64,000 nucleotides of DNA from Runella salmonicolor. Its GTDB lineage: Bacteria; Bacteroidota; Bacteroidia; Cytophagales; Spirosomataceae. Within the stretch, counting starts at the first letter, position 1. Every line of letters begins with the position of its first letter. The notes under the pieces are model-generated. The model was given only the letters and a program-made list of their open reading frames with translations. It was not told the DNA's origin and made no database searches. Shown in pieces: positions 26,212 through 34,379 of the stretch. The DNA lies in NCBI RefSeq assembly GCF_024158025.1, contig NZ_JAMZEL010000002.1, positions 558,001 to 622,000 of the forward strand, in the 5' to 3' direction. The position numbers and the translations under genes are program-made.

Positions 26212-27759
26212 ATGACCAACGTAAACAACGCTCTCATTAATCACCTAGAAACCAACGTTTTCCCAAGATATTTCAATGCCAGTCGCTGGTTTGCGGGGAA
26301 AGCTCGCTCACAGAAAGATTTCCGTGTTCAACATACGCTGACTTTTGGCGAATTTTTGATTTTGATTGTAGAAGTTGCGTACCATGACGGGCCTTCAGAG
26401 TTGTATCAATTGCCGTTCACCGAGGTTTCACTCGACATGGATATTCCCGAAAAAGGAGTCATCGAAAAAACCGAGACATCTCAATGGATAGACGCCATTT
26501 ATGACGCTCAATTTAGGAAAGAGCTGTTTGCCAACATTTTCAACGCCACCACCCTTTCCTCCGCCTCCGACCCATCTTCGTTTCTTGCATCCATAAAAGG
26601 CAAAGGGCTATCAGATTCCGACACGCCAGAAAACATTGAAAGCCACGTTTTGCCCGTCGATTCAAGCAATTCTGCCATGTTGTTTGGCGGCAAATATTTT
26701 TTAAAACTCTACCGAAAACTCTTCGACCAAACCAACCCCGAAGTGGAAATGGTGAGTTTTTTGACCCAACATTCTGATTTTAAAAATATTCCAGCCTACG
26801 CAGGTAGCCTTACTTGGCAACGGACTGGGCAGCCCGACATCACCTTGGGAATGATGCAACAAGCCATCCGCGCCGACAAAGACAATTGGATGTTGACGGG
26901 CGATTTTCTTAATGATTTTATGTACGGTGTTCCAAATGGCATGTTTGGCGTCAAAGAATGGGTATTTGAACAAGTTACCCTGCTCGGAAAACGTACGGGC
27001 GAAATGCACTTGGGGCTGTTTGCGCCAGGAGCTGATGATGCCTTCGCGCCCGAAGGCTTTGATGATACCTACCGCGCATTTTTACTGCACCGCCTTACCG
27101 ACTTGCTCGACCGCCGCTACGCGTTGCTGATTGACAATTATCAAAAACTCGACGAGCCTACGCAACGCTTGGCGTGGATTTTTATGGAAGCCCGTGAATT
27201 AATTGATGATTTTGCCAAAGAAATGCTCACCCGTCCGTTGGACTCGCTGCGTATTCGGATTCACGGTGATTACCATTTAGGACAGGTTCTCACCCAAGAC
27301 GGCGACTTTATCATCATCGATTTTGAAGGAGAACCCGAAGCCACCATTGCCGAGCGTAAAATAAAGCATAGTCCATTTAAGGATGTTGCGGGTATGATAC
27401 GCAGTTACCATTATGCGGTCAGTGCAAAGTTGTTTGAAAGCCACGAAACCAAAGACATTTCGTCCGAAAAACTCCAAATTGTTTCCGACCGTTGGTACAA
27501 ACTCATGCGCGAAACCTATTTTGAAGCCTACTTGGAAGCATTTGGTTGGCCGCATCCGCTTTTTAACAGTCAGCATGAAATAAACTTTTTACTGCTGTTT
27601 TTTCTGTTGGAAAAAGCCGTTTATGAATTAGGATATGAAATCAGTTATCGCCCCTCGTGGGTTAAGATACCCCTCAGGGGAATTGTGGAAGTAATCAGGG
27701 AAATTGAAAAATTAAAGGAGCCGTCGGTTCGAATCAGCCGTCTAGCCAACCCTAGTTAA
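26212..27759 (+). CDS. Maltokinase (stand-alone)
   Basis: A 515-residue kinase that makes maltose 1-phosphate from maltose and ATP, the donor for GlgE in alpha-glucan synthesis. The N-terminal cap motif RWFAGKARS (25-33) is typical of maltokinases and of the C-terminal kinase part of TreS fusions. The aminoglycoside-phosphotransferase-type catalytic core has HGDYHLGQVL (351-360), the metal-binding IDFEGEPE (369-376) and KDVAGMIRSYHYA. No treS, glgE or other glycogen gene is visible nearby; gmhA follows 86 bp downstream under its own promoter box. The reaction is assigned from the family. Confidence 0.85.
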   Translation: MTNVNNALINHLETNVFPRYFNASRWFAGKARSQKDFRVQHTLTFGEFLILIVEVAYHDGPSELYQLPFTEVSLDMDIPEKGVIEKTETSQWIDAIYDAQFRKELFANIFNATTLSSASDPSSFLASIKGKGLSDSDTPENIESHVLPVDSSNSAMLFGGKYFLKLYRKLFDQTNPEVEMVSFLTQHSDFKNIPAYAGSLTWQRTGQPDITLGMMQQAIRADKDNWMLTGDFLNDFMYGVPNGMFGVKEWVFEQVTLLGKRTGEMHLGLFAPGADDAFAPEGFDDTYRAFLLHRLTDLLDRRYALLIDNYQKLDEPTQRLAWIFMEARELIDDFAKEMLTRPLDSLRIRIHGDYHLGQVLTQDGDFIIIDFEGEPEATIAERKIKHSPFKDVAGMIRSYHYAVSAKLFESHETKDISSEKLQIVSDRWYKLMRETYFEAYLEAFGWPHPLFNSQHEINFLLLFFLLEKAVYELGYEISYRPSWVKIPLRGIVEVIREIEKLKEPSVRISRLANPS

Positions 27760-27812
27760 GTTCAAAATCCCCTTGAAATTACCCGAATCCACCATACAAC
27801 AACCTTTTTTAC

Positions 27813-27820
27813 TATTTTTG
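27813..27820 (+). promoter_or_regulatory. Bacteroidota -7 box (TATTTTTG) upstream of gmhA
   Basis: A perfect TAnnTTTG lies 25 bp before the gmhA ATG and 5 bp before the ATG of a six-codon ORF, so a transcript from here could begin almost at that small ORF. Confidence 0.45.
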
Positions 27821-27825
27821 TCCCC

Positions 27826-27846
27826 ATGATTAAACAAGCATTTTAA
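27826..27846 (+). other. Six-codon upstream ORF coupled to gmhA
   Basis: ATG 27826 opens the peptide MIKQAF with stop TAA at 27844-27846. The last A of the stop is the first base of the gmhA ATG (27846-27848), giving a TAATG junction. It could feed terminating ribosomes to gmhA. Expression is unproven. Confidence 0.35.
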
Positions 27847-28421
27847 TGATTAACATTCAATCCATCGTACAAGCCTCTATTGATACCAAAAACCGTGTCC
27901 TTGCCGACCAAACCCTCCTTGCTACCGTTGGCTCCGTTGCCGAAGCCATGACAACGGCCTTTAAAAATGGCAAAAAAGTGCTTTTTTGCGGCAATGGCGG
28001 CAGTGCGGCCGACGCCCAACACCTAGCCGCTGAGTTTAGCGGGCGTTTTTATTACGACCGTCCACCGTTGTATTCGGAAGCGCTCCACGTCAACTCTTCG
28101 TACGTAACGGCCGTCGGCAATGATTATAGCTATGATGTGATTTATTCAAGAATGATCGAAGCAATGGGGAAAGAAGGCGACGTTCTGGTCGGAATTTCAA
28201 CCTCTGGCAATTCAACCAACGTCGTAAAAGCCCTTGAAGCCGCCAATAAACTCGGCATGATAACGGTAGCAATGACGGGCGAAAGCGGTGGAAAAATGAA
28301 AGAAGTGAGCACTTTTTTGGTTAATATTCCTTCAAAAGATACCCCACGTATTCAAGAATGTCATATCTTGCTCGGCCACATTATGTGTGAGATTGTAGAA
28401 GCCAATGTATTTCCAAAATAG
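27846..28421 (+). CDS. gmhA: Sedoheptulose 7-phosphate isomerase (SIS domain)
   Basis: A 191-residue SIS-domain isomerase that converts sedoheptulose 7-phosphate to heptose 7-phosphate, the first step of ADP-heptose synthesis for LPS core. The phosphate-binding loops FCGNGGSAADAQHLAAE (about 50-65) and GISTSGNSTNV (about 117-127) are intact, as are the catalytic-region Glu and the C-terminal ECHILLGHIMCEIVE with the conserved His. The length matches the family. The start overlaps the stop of a six-codon upstream ORF. No other heptose genes are adjacent; an AT-rich ATPase/DUF4276 pair follows immediately. Confidence 0.9.
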   Translation: MINIQSIVQASIDTKNRVLADQTLLATVGSVAEAMTTAFKNGKKVLFCGNGGSAADAQHLAAEFSGRFYYDRPPLYSEALHVNSSYVTAVGNDYSYDVIYSRMIEAMGKEGDVLVGISTSGNSTNVVKALEAANKLGMITVAMTGESGGKMKEVSTFLVNIPSKDTPRIQECHILLGHIMCEIVEANVFPK

Positions 28422-28451
28422 TGTCGGGAGAATACAGAAAACCTTTATATC

Positions 28452-29648
28452 ATGAGAATTGAGCAGATAAAGATTGAAAATTTTAAGGTATTCAAAAATA
28501 CTATCATTAAGGATATCCCCAAAATGGCAGTCTTTGTTGGCGCAAACGGATCAGGAAAATCAACTTTTTTTGACGTTTTTGGCTTTTTAAGCGACGCACT
28601 CCAAAACAATGTTACAATTGCGTTAAATAAAAGAGGTGGTTTTCAGGAAGTAATTACAAGAGGATGTGATTTTCAGAAAGACTTTATTAAAATTGAGATA
28701 AAGTTTAGAAATCAACAAACTGAAACAGAACATTCGCCTTTGATAACTTATTCTATTGAAATCGGGTTTAAAAATGGCAAAGTATATATCAATAGAGAAA
28801 CTTTAAAATACCGGCGTGGCCAAAAAACAGGAAAGCCTTGGCACTTTCTTGATTTTAAAGAGGGTATAGGCTATGCTATCGTTAACGAAAACGATTATGG
28901 CAAATCCGGGGCAGTGGAAAAGCGAATTGAACAAAAGGTAACAAGCTCTGATATATTGGCCATTAAGGGGCTGGGGCAGTTCGAACAATTTAAAACAATC
29001 AATTCTTTTCGATCTTTACTTGAAAAATCGTATGTTTCAAATTTTACCATTGAATATGGGCGCCGTATTTCTGACACTGGCATTTCAAACCATCTATCTG
29101 TTACTGGAGACAATTTAGCTCAAGTAACAAAATACATGTATGACTATCATAGAGACGTATTTGATAGCATTCTGCAAAAGTTACCTAATCGCATACCTGG
29201 TATTACCCAAGTTGAAGCAAAAGAGACGGAAGATGGAAGAATTATTTTAAGGTTTCAGGATGAAAATTTTGTAGATCCTTTCGTTGCACGCTATGTCTCT
29301 GATGGTACAATTAAGATGTTTGCTTACATGATACTGTTGCATGACCCCGAACCGCATCCATTATTATGCATCGAAGAACCAGAAAATTTCCTTCATCCAG
29401 ACCTGTTGCTCCAATTATGTGAAGAAATAAGGGAATATTCAGATAGAGGTGGGCAAGTACTGGTATCGACTCATTCACCTGATTTCGTTAATGGATTATA
29501 CATAAATGAGTTATTCTTTCTTGTCAAAGAAAAGGGGGTTACAATAATAAATGCAGCAAAAAATGATGAATCGGTATTAGTTTTAGCAAAAGAAAATCAG
29601 TTAGGATGGCTTTGGCGAAATCATTATATAAAAGGCGCTAATTTATGA
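28452..29648 (+). CDS. AAA/ABC-type ATPase of the OLD-like group
   Basis: A 398-residue ATPase of the SMC/Rad50/OLD-like superfamily. Walker A is VGANGSGKST (29-38). A signature-like YVSDGTIK follows at 281-288, Walker B with catalytic Glu in LLCIEEPENFLHP (304-316), and an H-loop His in VSTHSPDF (His341). There is no coiled-coil long enough for an SMC arm. Its stop overlaps the start of a DUF4276 gene by ATGA, so the pair is translationally coupled. Both genes are visibly richer in A+T than their neighbours, suggesting transfer. Such an ATPase with a separate TOPRIM-like partner resembles split OLD-type and PARIS-type antiphage modules; defence is inferred. Confidence 0.85.
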   Translation: MRIEQIKIENFKVFKNTIIKDIPKMAVFVGANGSGKSTFFDVFGFLSDALQNNVTIALNKRGGFQEVITRGCDFQKDFIKIEIKFRNQQTETEHSPLITYSIEIGFKNGKVYINRETLKYRRGQKTGKPWHFLDFKEGIGYAIVNENDYGKSGAVEKRIEQKVTSSDILAIKGLGQFEQFKTINSFRSLLEKSYVSNFTIEYGRRISDTGISNHLSVTGDNLAQVTKYMYDYHRDVFDSILQKLPNRIPGITQVEAKETEDGRIILRFQDENFVDPFVARYVSDGTIKMFAYMILLHDPEPHPLLCIEEPENFLHPDLLLQLCEEIREYSDRGGQVLVSTHSPDFVNGLYINELFFLVKEKGVTIINAAKNDESVLVLAKENQLGWLWRNHYIKGANL

Positions 29649-30226
29649 TAACACTTCATATTTTTACAGAGGAGCCATCTGCTAAGAATGTTTTTGAAGC
29701 GATTTTACCTAAAATACTCCCTGATAATGTTAAGTTCAGGATATATCCACACCAAGGTAAGCAAGACTTAGAAAAAGCTTTATCTAAAACAATTCCTCAA
29801 ATCAGTAAACTTCCTGGTGCTAAAATTTTAATTACACGTGATCAGGACAATGCAGATTGTCTTGATTTAAAAAAGAAAATTGATAATATTATCAAAGAGA
29901 ATTGTGAATGTGAATATTTTATAAGAATAGTCTGCAAGGAGCTTGAATCATGGTTTTTGGGAGATTTAAATGCAGTTAAGATGGCTTATCCAAGACTTAA
30001 ACCAGAACACTATCAAACCAAGGCAAATTTTAAAAATGTTGATAAAATTACAAACCCTAATCAACTTCTCTTAAAAATAATCCCAGAATATAAAAATAGA
30101 AGTTCATTACCCAAATTGGAAGCTTCCGAAAGAATTGCCCCTTATTTGAACTTAGAAATAAACAATTCTACGAGTTTTATTCATACTCTGGAAGCCATCA
30201 AAAAATTAGCCCAAGTCAATCAATAA
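29645..30226 (+). CDS. DUF4276 family protein, TOPRIM-like nuclease candidate
   Basis: A 193-residue protein that I recognise as DUF4276 from RIVCKELESWFLGDL (about 94-108). A TOPRIM-like reading is possible: an acidic pair early (Glu9-10 in FTEEPSAKN), an Asp-x-Asp after a hydrophobic strand (RDQDNAD, Asp66 and Asp68), and Glu99/Glu101. These would form a metal site for nuclease activity. It overlaps the ATPase gene by four bases, and codon use is AT-rich like its partner. It probably acts as the effector of the pair, with the ATPase as sensor or regulator. No mobile-element ends were found around the two genes. Confidence 0.78.
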   Translation: MITLHIFTEEPSAKNVFEAILPKILPDNVKFRIYPHQGKQDLEKALSKTIPQISKLPGAKILITRDQDNADCLDLKKKIDNIIKENCECEYFIRIVCKELESWFLGDLNAVKMAYPRLKPEHYQTKANFKNVDKITNPNQLLLKIIPEYKNRSSLPKLEASERIAPYLNLEINNSTSFIHTLEAIKKLAQVNQ

Positions 30227-30262
30227 ATCAAGTACTCGATTATCCAACTCTAATTTTATAAA

Positions 30263-31009
30263 ATGTCTTTACTTCAAAACAAAGTAGCTATCGTAACGGG
30301 CGCATCCCGTGGAATCGGCAAAGCCATTGCCACTCGTTTTGCCCAAGAGGGTGCGCAGGTAGCATTTACGTACTTATCGAGCGTTGAAAAAGGTCAAGCG
30401 TTGGAGGAAGAACTCCAACAATTCGGCACCAAAATCAAAGGCTACCGCTCCGATGCATCTGATTTCAAATCGGCCGAAGACCTCATTACGCAGGTAGTAG
30501 CCGACTTCGGAACCGTTGACATTGTGGTAAATAACGCGGGTATCACGCGCGACGGTTTGTTGATGCGCATGACCGAAGAACAATGGGATGAAGTAATTCG
30601 CGTTAACTTAAAGTCAGTTTTTAATTTGACCAAAGCCGTAACCCGCGTCATGATGAAAGCGCGCAGCGGTTCTATCATTAATCTTACGTCGGTGGTTGGT
30701 TTGACAGGAAACGCTGGGCAGGCCAATTACGCCGCTTCAAAAGCTGGTATCATTGGATTTACAAAATCAGTAGCCAAAGAACTTGGTTCCCGAAATATTC
30801 GTTCTAACGCCATTGCCCCGGGTTTCATCGAAACCGAAATGACGGGTGAGCTGAACGAAAAAGCGATTGAGGAATGGAAACAAAATATTCCGCTCAAACG
30901 CGGCGGTCAACCCGAAGAAGTAGCCGACTGTGTCGTATTTTTGGCATCAGATTTGTCTAAATACATTACTGGACAAGTATTGCAAGTTGACGGCGGTATG
31001 GTCATGTAA
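30263..31009 (+). CDS. fabG: 3-oxoacyl-ACP reductase
   Basis: A 248-residue short-chain dehydrogenase that reduces 3-oxoacyl-ACP with NADPH in fatty-acid elongation. The Rossmann motif VTGASRGIGKAIA (about 11-23), NNAGITRDGLLMRM (about 88-101), the catalytic Ser in NLTSVVGLTGN, and YAASKAG (Tyr/Lys) are all present; APGFIETEMT and the C-terminal GQVLQVDGGMVM are typical of FabG. The start ATG 30263 lies at the usual distance before the first strand. It follows the AT-rich ATPase pair but returns to the base composition of the rest of the window. Heptamer-type repeats lie just after its stop. Confidence 0.92.
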   Translation: MSLLQNKVAIVTGASRGIGKAIATRFAQEGAQVAFTYLSSVEKGQALEEELQQFGTKIKGYRSDASDFKSAEDLITQVVADFGTVDIVVNNAGITRDGLLMRMTEEQWDEVIRVNLKSVFNLTKAVTRVMMKARSGSIINLTSVVGLTGNAGQANYAASKAGIIGFTKSVAKELGSRNIRSNAIAPGFIETEMTGELNEKAIEEWKQNIPLKRGGQPEEVADCVVFLASDLSKYITGQVLQVDGGMVM

Positions 31010-31012
31010 GTT

Positions 31013-31119
31013 GGCGTCGTTAGTCAATCGTCGACCGTCAATGTAAAACACTGTAAATTAAGCTTTAATATAAATTATGGCCGATTATTGATGGCCTAAG
31101 ACTTTTGACTGACGACCCC
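31013..31119. repeat. Heptamer repeats forming a 12-bp inverted repeat
   Basis: Units GGCGTCG, TTAGTCA, ATCGTCG and ACCGTCA (31013-31040) share nnnGTCr. Near 31105 the inverse unit recurs, so GTCGTTAGTCAA (31016-31027) pairs with TTGACTGACGAC (31105-31116) at 11 of 12 positions. It lies between fabG and the VWA gene. Confidence 0.5.
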
Positions 31120-31139
31120 ACCAGACAAACACCATACAA

Positions 31140-33224
31140 ATGCTTTTAACCGAGATTATCTTTCAAACTTCCCCGTGGTACATTGGATTTTGCTTGTTGT
31201 TAGGCGCTGCCTACGCGTTTTTTCTTTACCAACCCAAGCCCGTATGGAGTAAACTTCTCAACACTGGATTGGCCATTTTGCGGGGAGCGCTTGTCAGTAT
31301 CATTGCCTTTTTATTGTTGAATCCACTCCTGCGCAGCATCCAAACGCTCGTAGACAAGCCCAAAGTGGTGATTGCAATTGATAACTCCGAATCAATGGCA
31401 AACGACGGCCCCAAAACGCTATCGGCCTTGGCCACGCTGCGAGAAGCGTTGGCGGATGAGGGGCTAGAAGTGGCCGTTCAAACCCTCAACAGTGAAAATT
31501 ATCAGGATGAACTTCCCAAACTGAAATTTGACCGAACGACCACCAATCTCTCGGATTTATTGAACAATGCCAAAACCAACTATGAAGGACGCAATCTGAC
31601 CGACGTGGTATTGCTAACCGATGGCATTAGTAATCAGGGCCTTGCACCCACCTACGGCACCTATCCGTTTCGGATTCACAGCATTGGCGTGGGCGATACC
31701 CTCCCCAAGCGGGATGTAAGTATCAAAGCCGTTTCGGCCAATAAAATTGCGTATTTGGGCAATCAATTCCCGATTCAGGCCGACATCGTAGCCAGTGGGT
31801 TTCAGGGACAAACGGCGACCGTCTCCTTGCGTCAAAACGGCAGTACCATTAGCACCCAACGCATTGCATTTGGCCAAAAAGAAGATTTCAAACAGGTTAC
31901 GTTTCAAACCTCTTCTACCCAAAAAGGGGTACAGCACTATACCCTTGATGTAGAGCCACTTAAGGGCGAATTTACCACCCGCAACAATCACCGCGATGTT
32001 TATATTGACATCATCGACGGCAAAGAAAAAGTATTGATGCTTGCTTTGGCCACTCACCCAGACATCAAAGCTATCCGTACAATTCTTGAAAAAAACTTAA
32101 ACTACGAAGTCGATGTCAAAATTTTTGGGGTGAATCCTGCGGCTGAAACCTTTCCCGAAAAGAAATATGATTTGATTATCCTTCATCAATTGCCTGATTT
32201 ATTTAATATTGGCGGCGACATTGTACAACGTTATCTGCAACGCGACAACACGCCCGTTTTCTTCATTTTAGGCTCGCAATCCAACACGTCGAAAGTGAGT
32301 CAACTCAATTCTGCCGTTACGGTTGTCTCCAACCCAGGGCAGATTGACAAAGTATCGGGCCGTTTTAACCCCAATTTTAAACTGCTGAACTTAGACGCCG
32401 ACAAACTCAGTATTTTAGAGAAAATGCCACCTTTGACGGTCCCTTTTGGAGAATACCGCCTGATGCCCGGCAGTGAAACGATTCTGTTTCAGAACGTTGG
32501 CAATCTGCGCACCAACAAACCTTTGTTGATTCTGAACACTGGGGGCGCTCGTAAATCGGCCGTATTGGCGGGCGAAGGAATCTGGCAATGGCGCCTTGAA
32601 GAATACGCCCTTACCGACAAGCAGGAAGCCGTGGATGAGCTGCTGCAAAAAGTGATTCAATTGATTTCGGTCAAGGAAGACAAACGTAAGTTTAGGGTTT
32701 ATCCGCTGGCTAATGAATACAACGTGGGCGATAAAGTGACTTTTGAGACGGAAGTCTACAACGATATTTACGAAAAAATCTACGGTCAAAGCATCCGCCT
32801 TGAAATCACGGACGAAAAAGGTAAAGTGCAGCCTTACACCTACACCAACGGGGAAGGAAATTCGCGTTTTGAGCTGAGCGGCCTTCGGCAAGGAGTGCAT
32901 CAATTCAAGGCAACTACGAGTCTAAACAACAAAATTGAAAGCGTAACGGGCCAGTTTATCGTGCGAGATTTGGCGTTGGAATCATTAACCAACACCGCTG
33001 ATTACGGAATGCTGCGCGCTCTGGCCCAACAGTCGGGTGGCCAATTTGTGAAAGCAAACCAGATTGAGCAATTGAAAGACTATTTACTCAAAAATAAAGC
33101 CGTTGACCGCCTCGACAGCACCGAAGATTTGTCGGAATTGATTCAAAATAAGTGGTTGTTTTTCTTGTTATTATTTTTGGCGACGTTGGAATGGGGAACA
33201 CGGAAATATCAGGGAAGTTATTAA
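31140..33224 (+). CDS. VWA-domain membrane protein
   Basis: A 694-residue inner-membrane protein. Two N-terminal helices (about 12-29 and 39-63) are followed by a von Willebrand A-like domain with the MIDAS motif DNSESMAND near residue 81, in which Asp-x-Ser-x-Ser is kept, then a class-I glutamine-amidotransferase-like or immunoglobulin-like extracytoplasmic region, and a final helix (WLFFLLLFLATLEWGTRKY). This layout is like BatA/BatB-type and other large VWA proteins of Bacteroidota that probably scaffold envelope complexes. No MoxR or other Bat genes are adjacent. The function is not known. Confidence 0.75.
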   Translation: MLLTEIIFQTSPWYIGFCLLLGAAYAFFLYQPKPVWSKLLNTGLAILRGALVSIIAFLLLNPLLRSIQTLVDKPKVVIAIDNSESMANDGPKTLSALATLREALADEGLEVAVQTLNSENYQDELPKLKFDRTTTNLSDLLNNAKTNYEGRNLTDVVLLTDGISNQGLAPTYGTYPFRIHSIGVGDTLPKRDVSIKAVSANKIAYLGNQFPIQADIVASGFQGQTATVSLRQNGSTISTQRIAFGQKEDFKQVTFQTSSTQKGVQHYTLDVEPLKGEFTTRNNHRDVYIDIIDGKEKVLMLALATHPDIKAIRTILEKNLNYEVDVKIFGVNPAAETFPEKKYDLIILHQLPDLFNIGGDIVQRYLQRDNTPVFFILGSQSNTSKVSQLNSAVTVVSNPGQIDKVSGRFNPNFKLLNLDADKLSILEKMPPLTVPFGEYRLMPGSETILFQNVGNLRTNKPLLILNTGGARKSAVLAGEGIWQWRLEEYALTDKQEAVDELLQKVIQLISVKEDKRKFRVYPLANEYNVGDKVTFETEVYNDIYEKIYGQSIRLEITDEKGKVQPYTYTNGEGNSRFELSGLRQGVHQFKATTSLNNKIESVTGQFIVRDLALESLTNTADYGMLRALAQQSGGQFVKANQIEQLKDYLLKNKAVDRLDSTEDLSELIQNKWLFFLLLFLATLEWGTRKYQGSY

Positions 33225-33229
33225 GTGAT

Positions 33230-34183
33230 TTGTGCCACCCTGAAAGGGCCAATTCACCAACTTCGCACAGTTGTTTAGGTGCTTTCAGCACTACAAAAGC
33301 TCTTTTTTTTTATTTAGCATTCATCATTCAGCATTCGTCATTCGTCACTTGCCAAGCCCAAACTGACACCCTCCGTCCCAACTACCGGGCGTTGCGGTGG
33401 CTTTTGGCGGGTGAATCGGTGGCTTATTCGGCGTCTATTTATGGATTAAGTAAAGCGTGGTACAAAACACCCTTTACGAATTTTAGCGTCAAAGACGACT
33501 TTCATGAGTGGAAACAATTTGATAAAGTAGGGCACTTTTTTACGGCCTACCAGATTTGTCGTCACACAGCAGCGGTTTACAAAAACACGGGGATTACCAA
33601 CCGCCAAGCGGCTTTGTACGGGGCGCTTTCGGGCTTTTTGTTCCTGACCCCCATTGAGCTTTTAGATGGTTTTCAATACCCCACTTACGGGTTTTCGCCT
33701 AGCGATATGGTGGCCAATGTTATGGGCCCGTCTTTGTATTTGGGACAGTATGCCATCTGGGGCGAAGAGCGCATTACCCCAAAATTTTCCTTCTCTCCCA
33801 CTCCCCTCGCCAAGGTTCGTCCAGAACTTTTGGGGCGCAATTTTAGCGAACAATGGCTCAAGGATTACAATGGGCAAACCTATTGGTTTTCGGTCAATGT
33901 AGCCTCATTTGCCCCGCACTCAAAAATTCCTAAATGGCTCAGCGTATCGCTCGGATACGGGATTCACCACATGGTCGGAGCCGAAGTAGAAAAAAGCCAA
34001 TCCTTGGGTTATGACCCGTATCGGCAGTATTATCTCTCGCTAGACATCGACTTTCGTCGTATTCCCACCCGCCGAAAGGGCCTCAAAACGCTTTTCTTCC
34101 TGCTCAACACCCTCAAAGTCCCCGCCCCTGCCTTAGAATTTAACCGAAAACAGGGCTGGAAAGGACACTGGTTGTATTTTTAA
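33230..34183 (+). CDS. DUF2279 family exported protein
   Basis: A 317-residue protein (from TTG 33230) recognised by FDKVGHFFTAYQICR and by the GFLFLTPIELLDGFQ and PSDMVANVMGPSLYLGQ segments of DUF2279, a membrane or envelope family of unknown role. The frame is open from 33152, inside the VWA gene, but no ATG lies between the VWA stop and the conserved part, so the start is doubtful; TTG 33230 is the most plausible. The signal peptide (about TTKALFFYLAFIIQHSS, cleaved near CQA) is partly encoded by five 7-bp tandem repeats (33319-33353). The family call is sound; the N-terminus is unusual. Confidence 0.72.
   Translation: MCHPERANSPTSHSCLGAFSTTKALFFYLAFIIQHSSFVTCQAQTDTLRPNYRALRWLLAGESVAYSASIYGLSKAWYKTPFTNFSVKDDFHEWKQFDKVGHFFTAYQICRHTAAVYKNTGITNRQAALYGALSGFLFLTPIELLDGFQYPTYGFSPSDMVANVMGPSLYLGQYAIWGEERITPKFSFSPTPLAKVRPELLGRNFSEQWLKDYNGQTYWFSVNVASFAPHSKIPKWLSVSLGYGIHHMVGAEVEKSQSLGYDPYRQYYLSLDIDFRRIPTRRKGLKTLFFLLNTLKVPAPALEFNRKQGWKGHWLYF
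33319..33353 (+). repeat. Five 7-bp tandem units inside a signal-peptide coding region
   Basis: Units ATTCATC, ATTCAGC, ATTCGTC, ATTCGTC and ACTTGCC follow one another without gaps. They are read in frame as AFIIQHSSFVTC, the hydrophobic and cleavage part of the DUF2279 signal peptide. Confidence 0.7.
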
Positions 34184-34379
34184 TTTAAATGGAAATTCAT
34201 TACCAAAGAATTGCCGAACAACCACCTGAAAGGGGATAAAATCAAAATAACGTTCTATTTCAAGAATCTACGAAAAACAATTTCTCAATCTCGCCTATAT
34301 ACAATGGTAAGATTGGCTTTTTTGTGAGTATTTGAAGAAAAAACATAACTTTACTTTTCTAAAAACCTTTGCAAAAATC

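Noticed and set aside
27715..27745. GGTTCGAATC string resembling a tRNA T-loop
   Set aside because: It is inside the maltokinase coding sequence, and no acceptor, D or anticodon stems can be drawn around it.
34184..34379. 196-bp gap before the acyl-CoA synthetase with a TTG start at 34332
   Set aside because: The TTG frame adds 16 Lys/Phe-rich residues not typical of the family; the ATG at 34380 is better, and I see no RNA gene or clear promoter in the gap.
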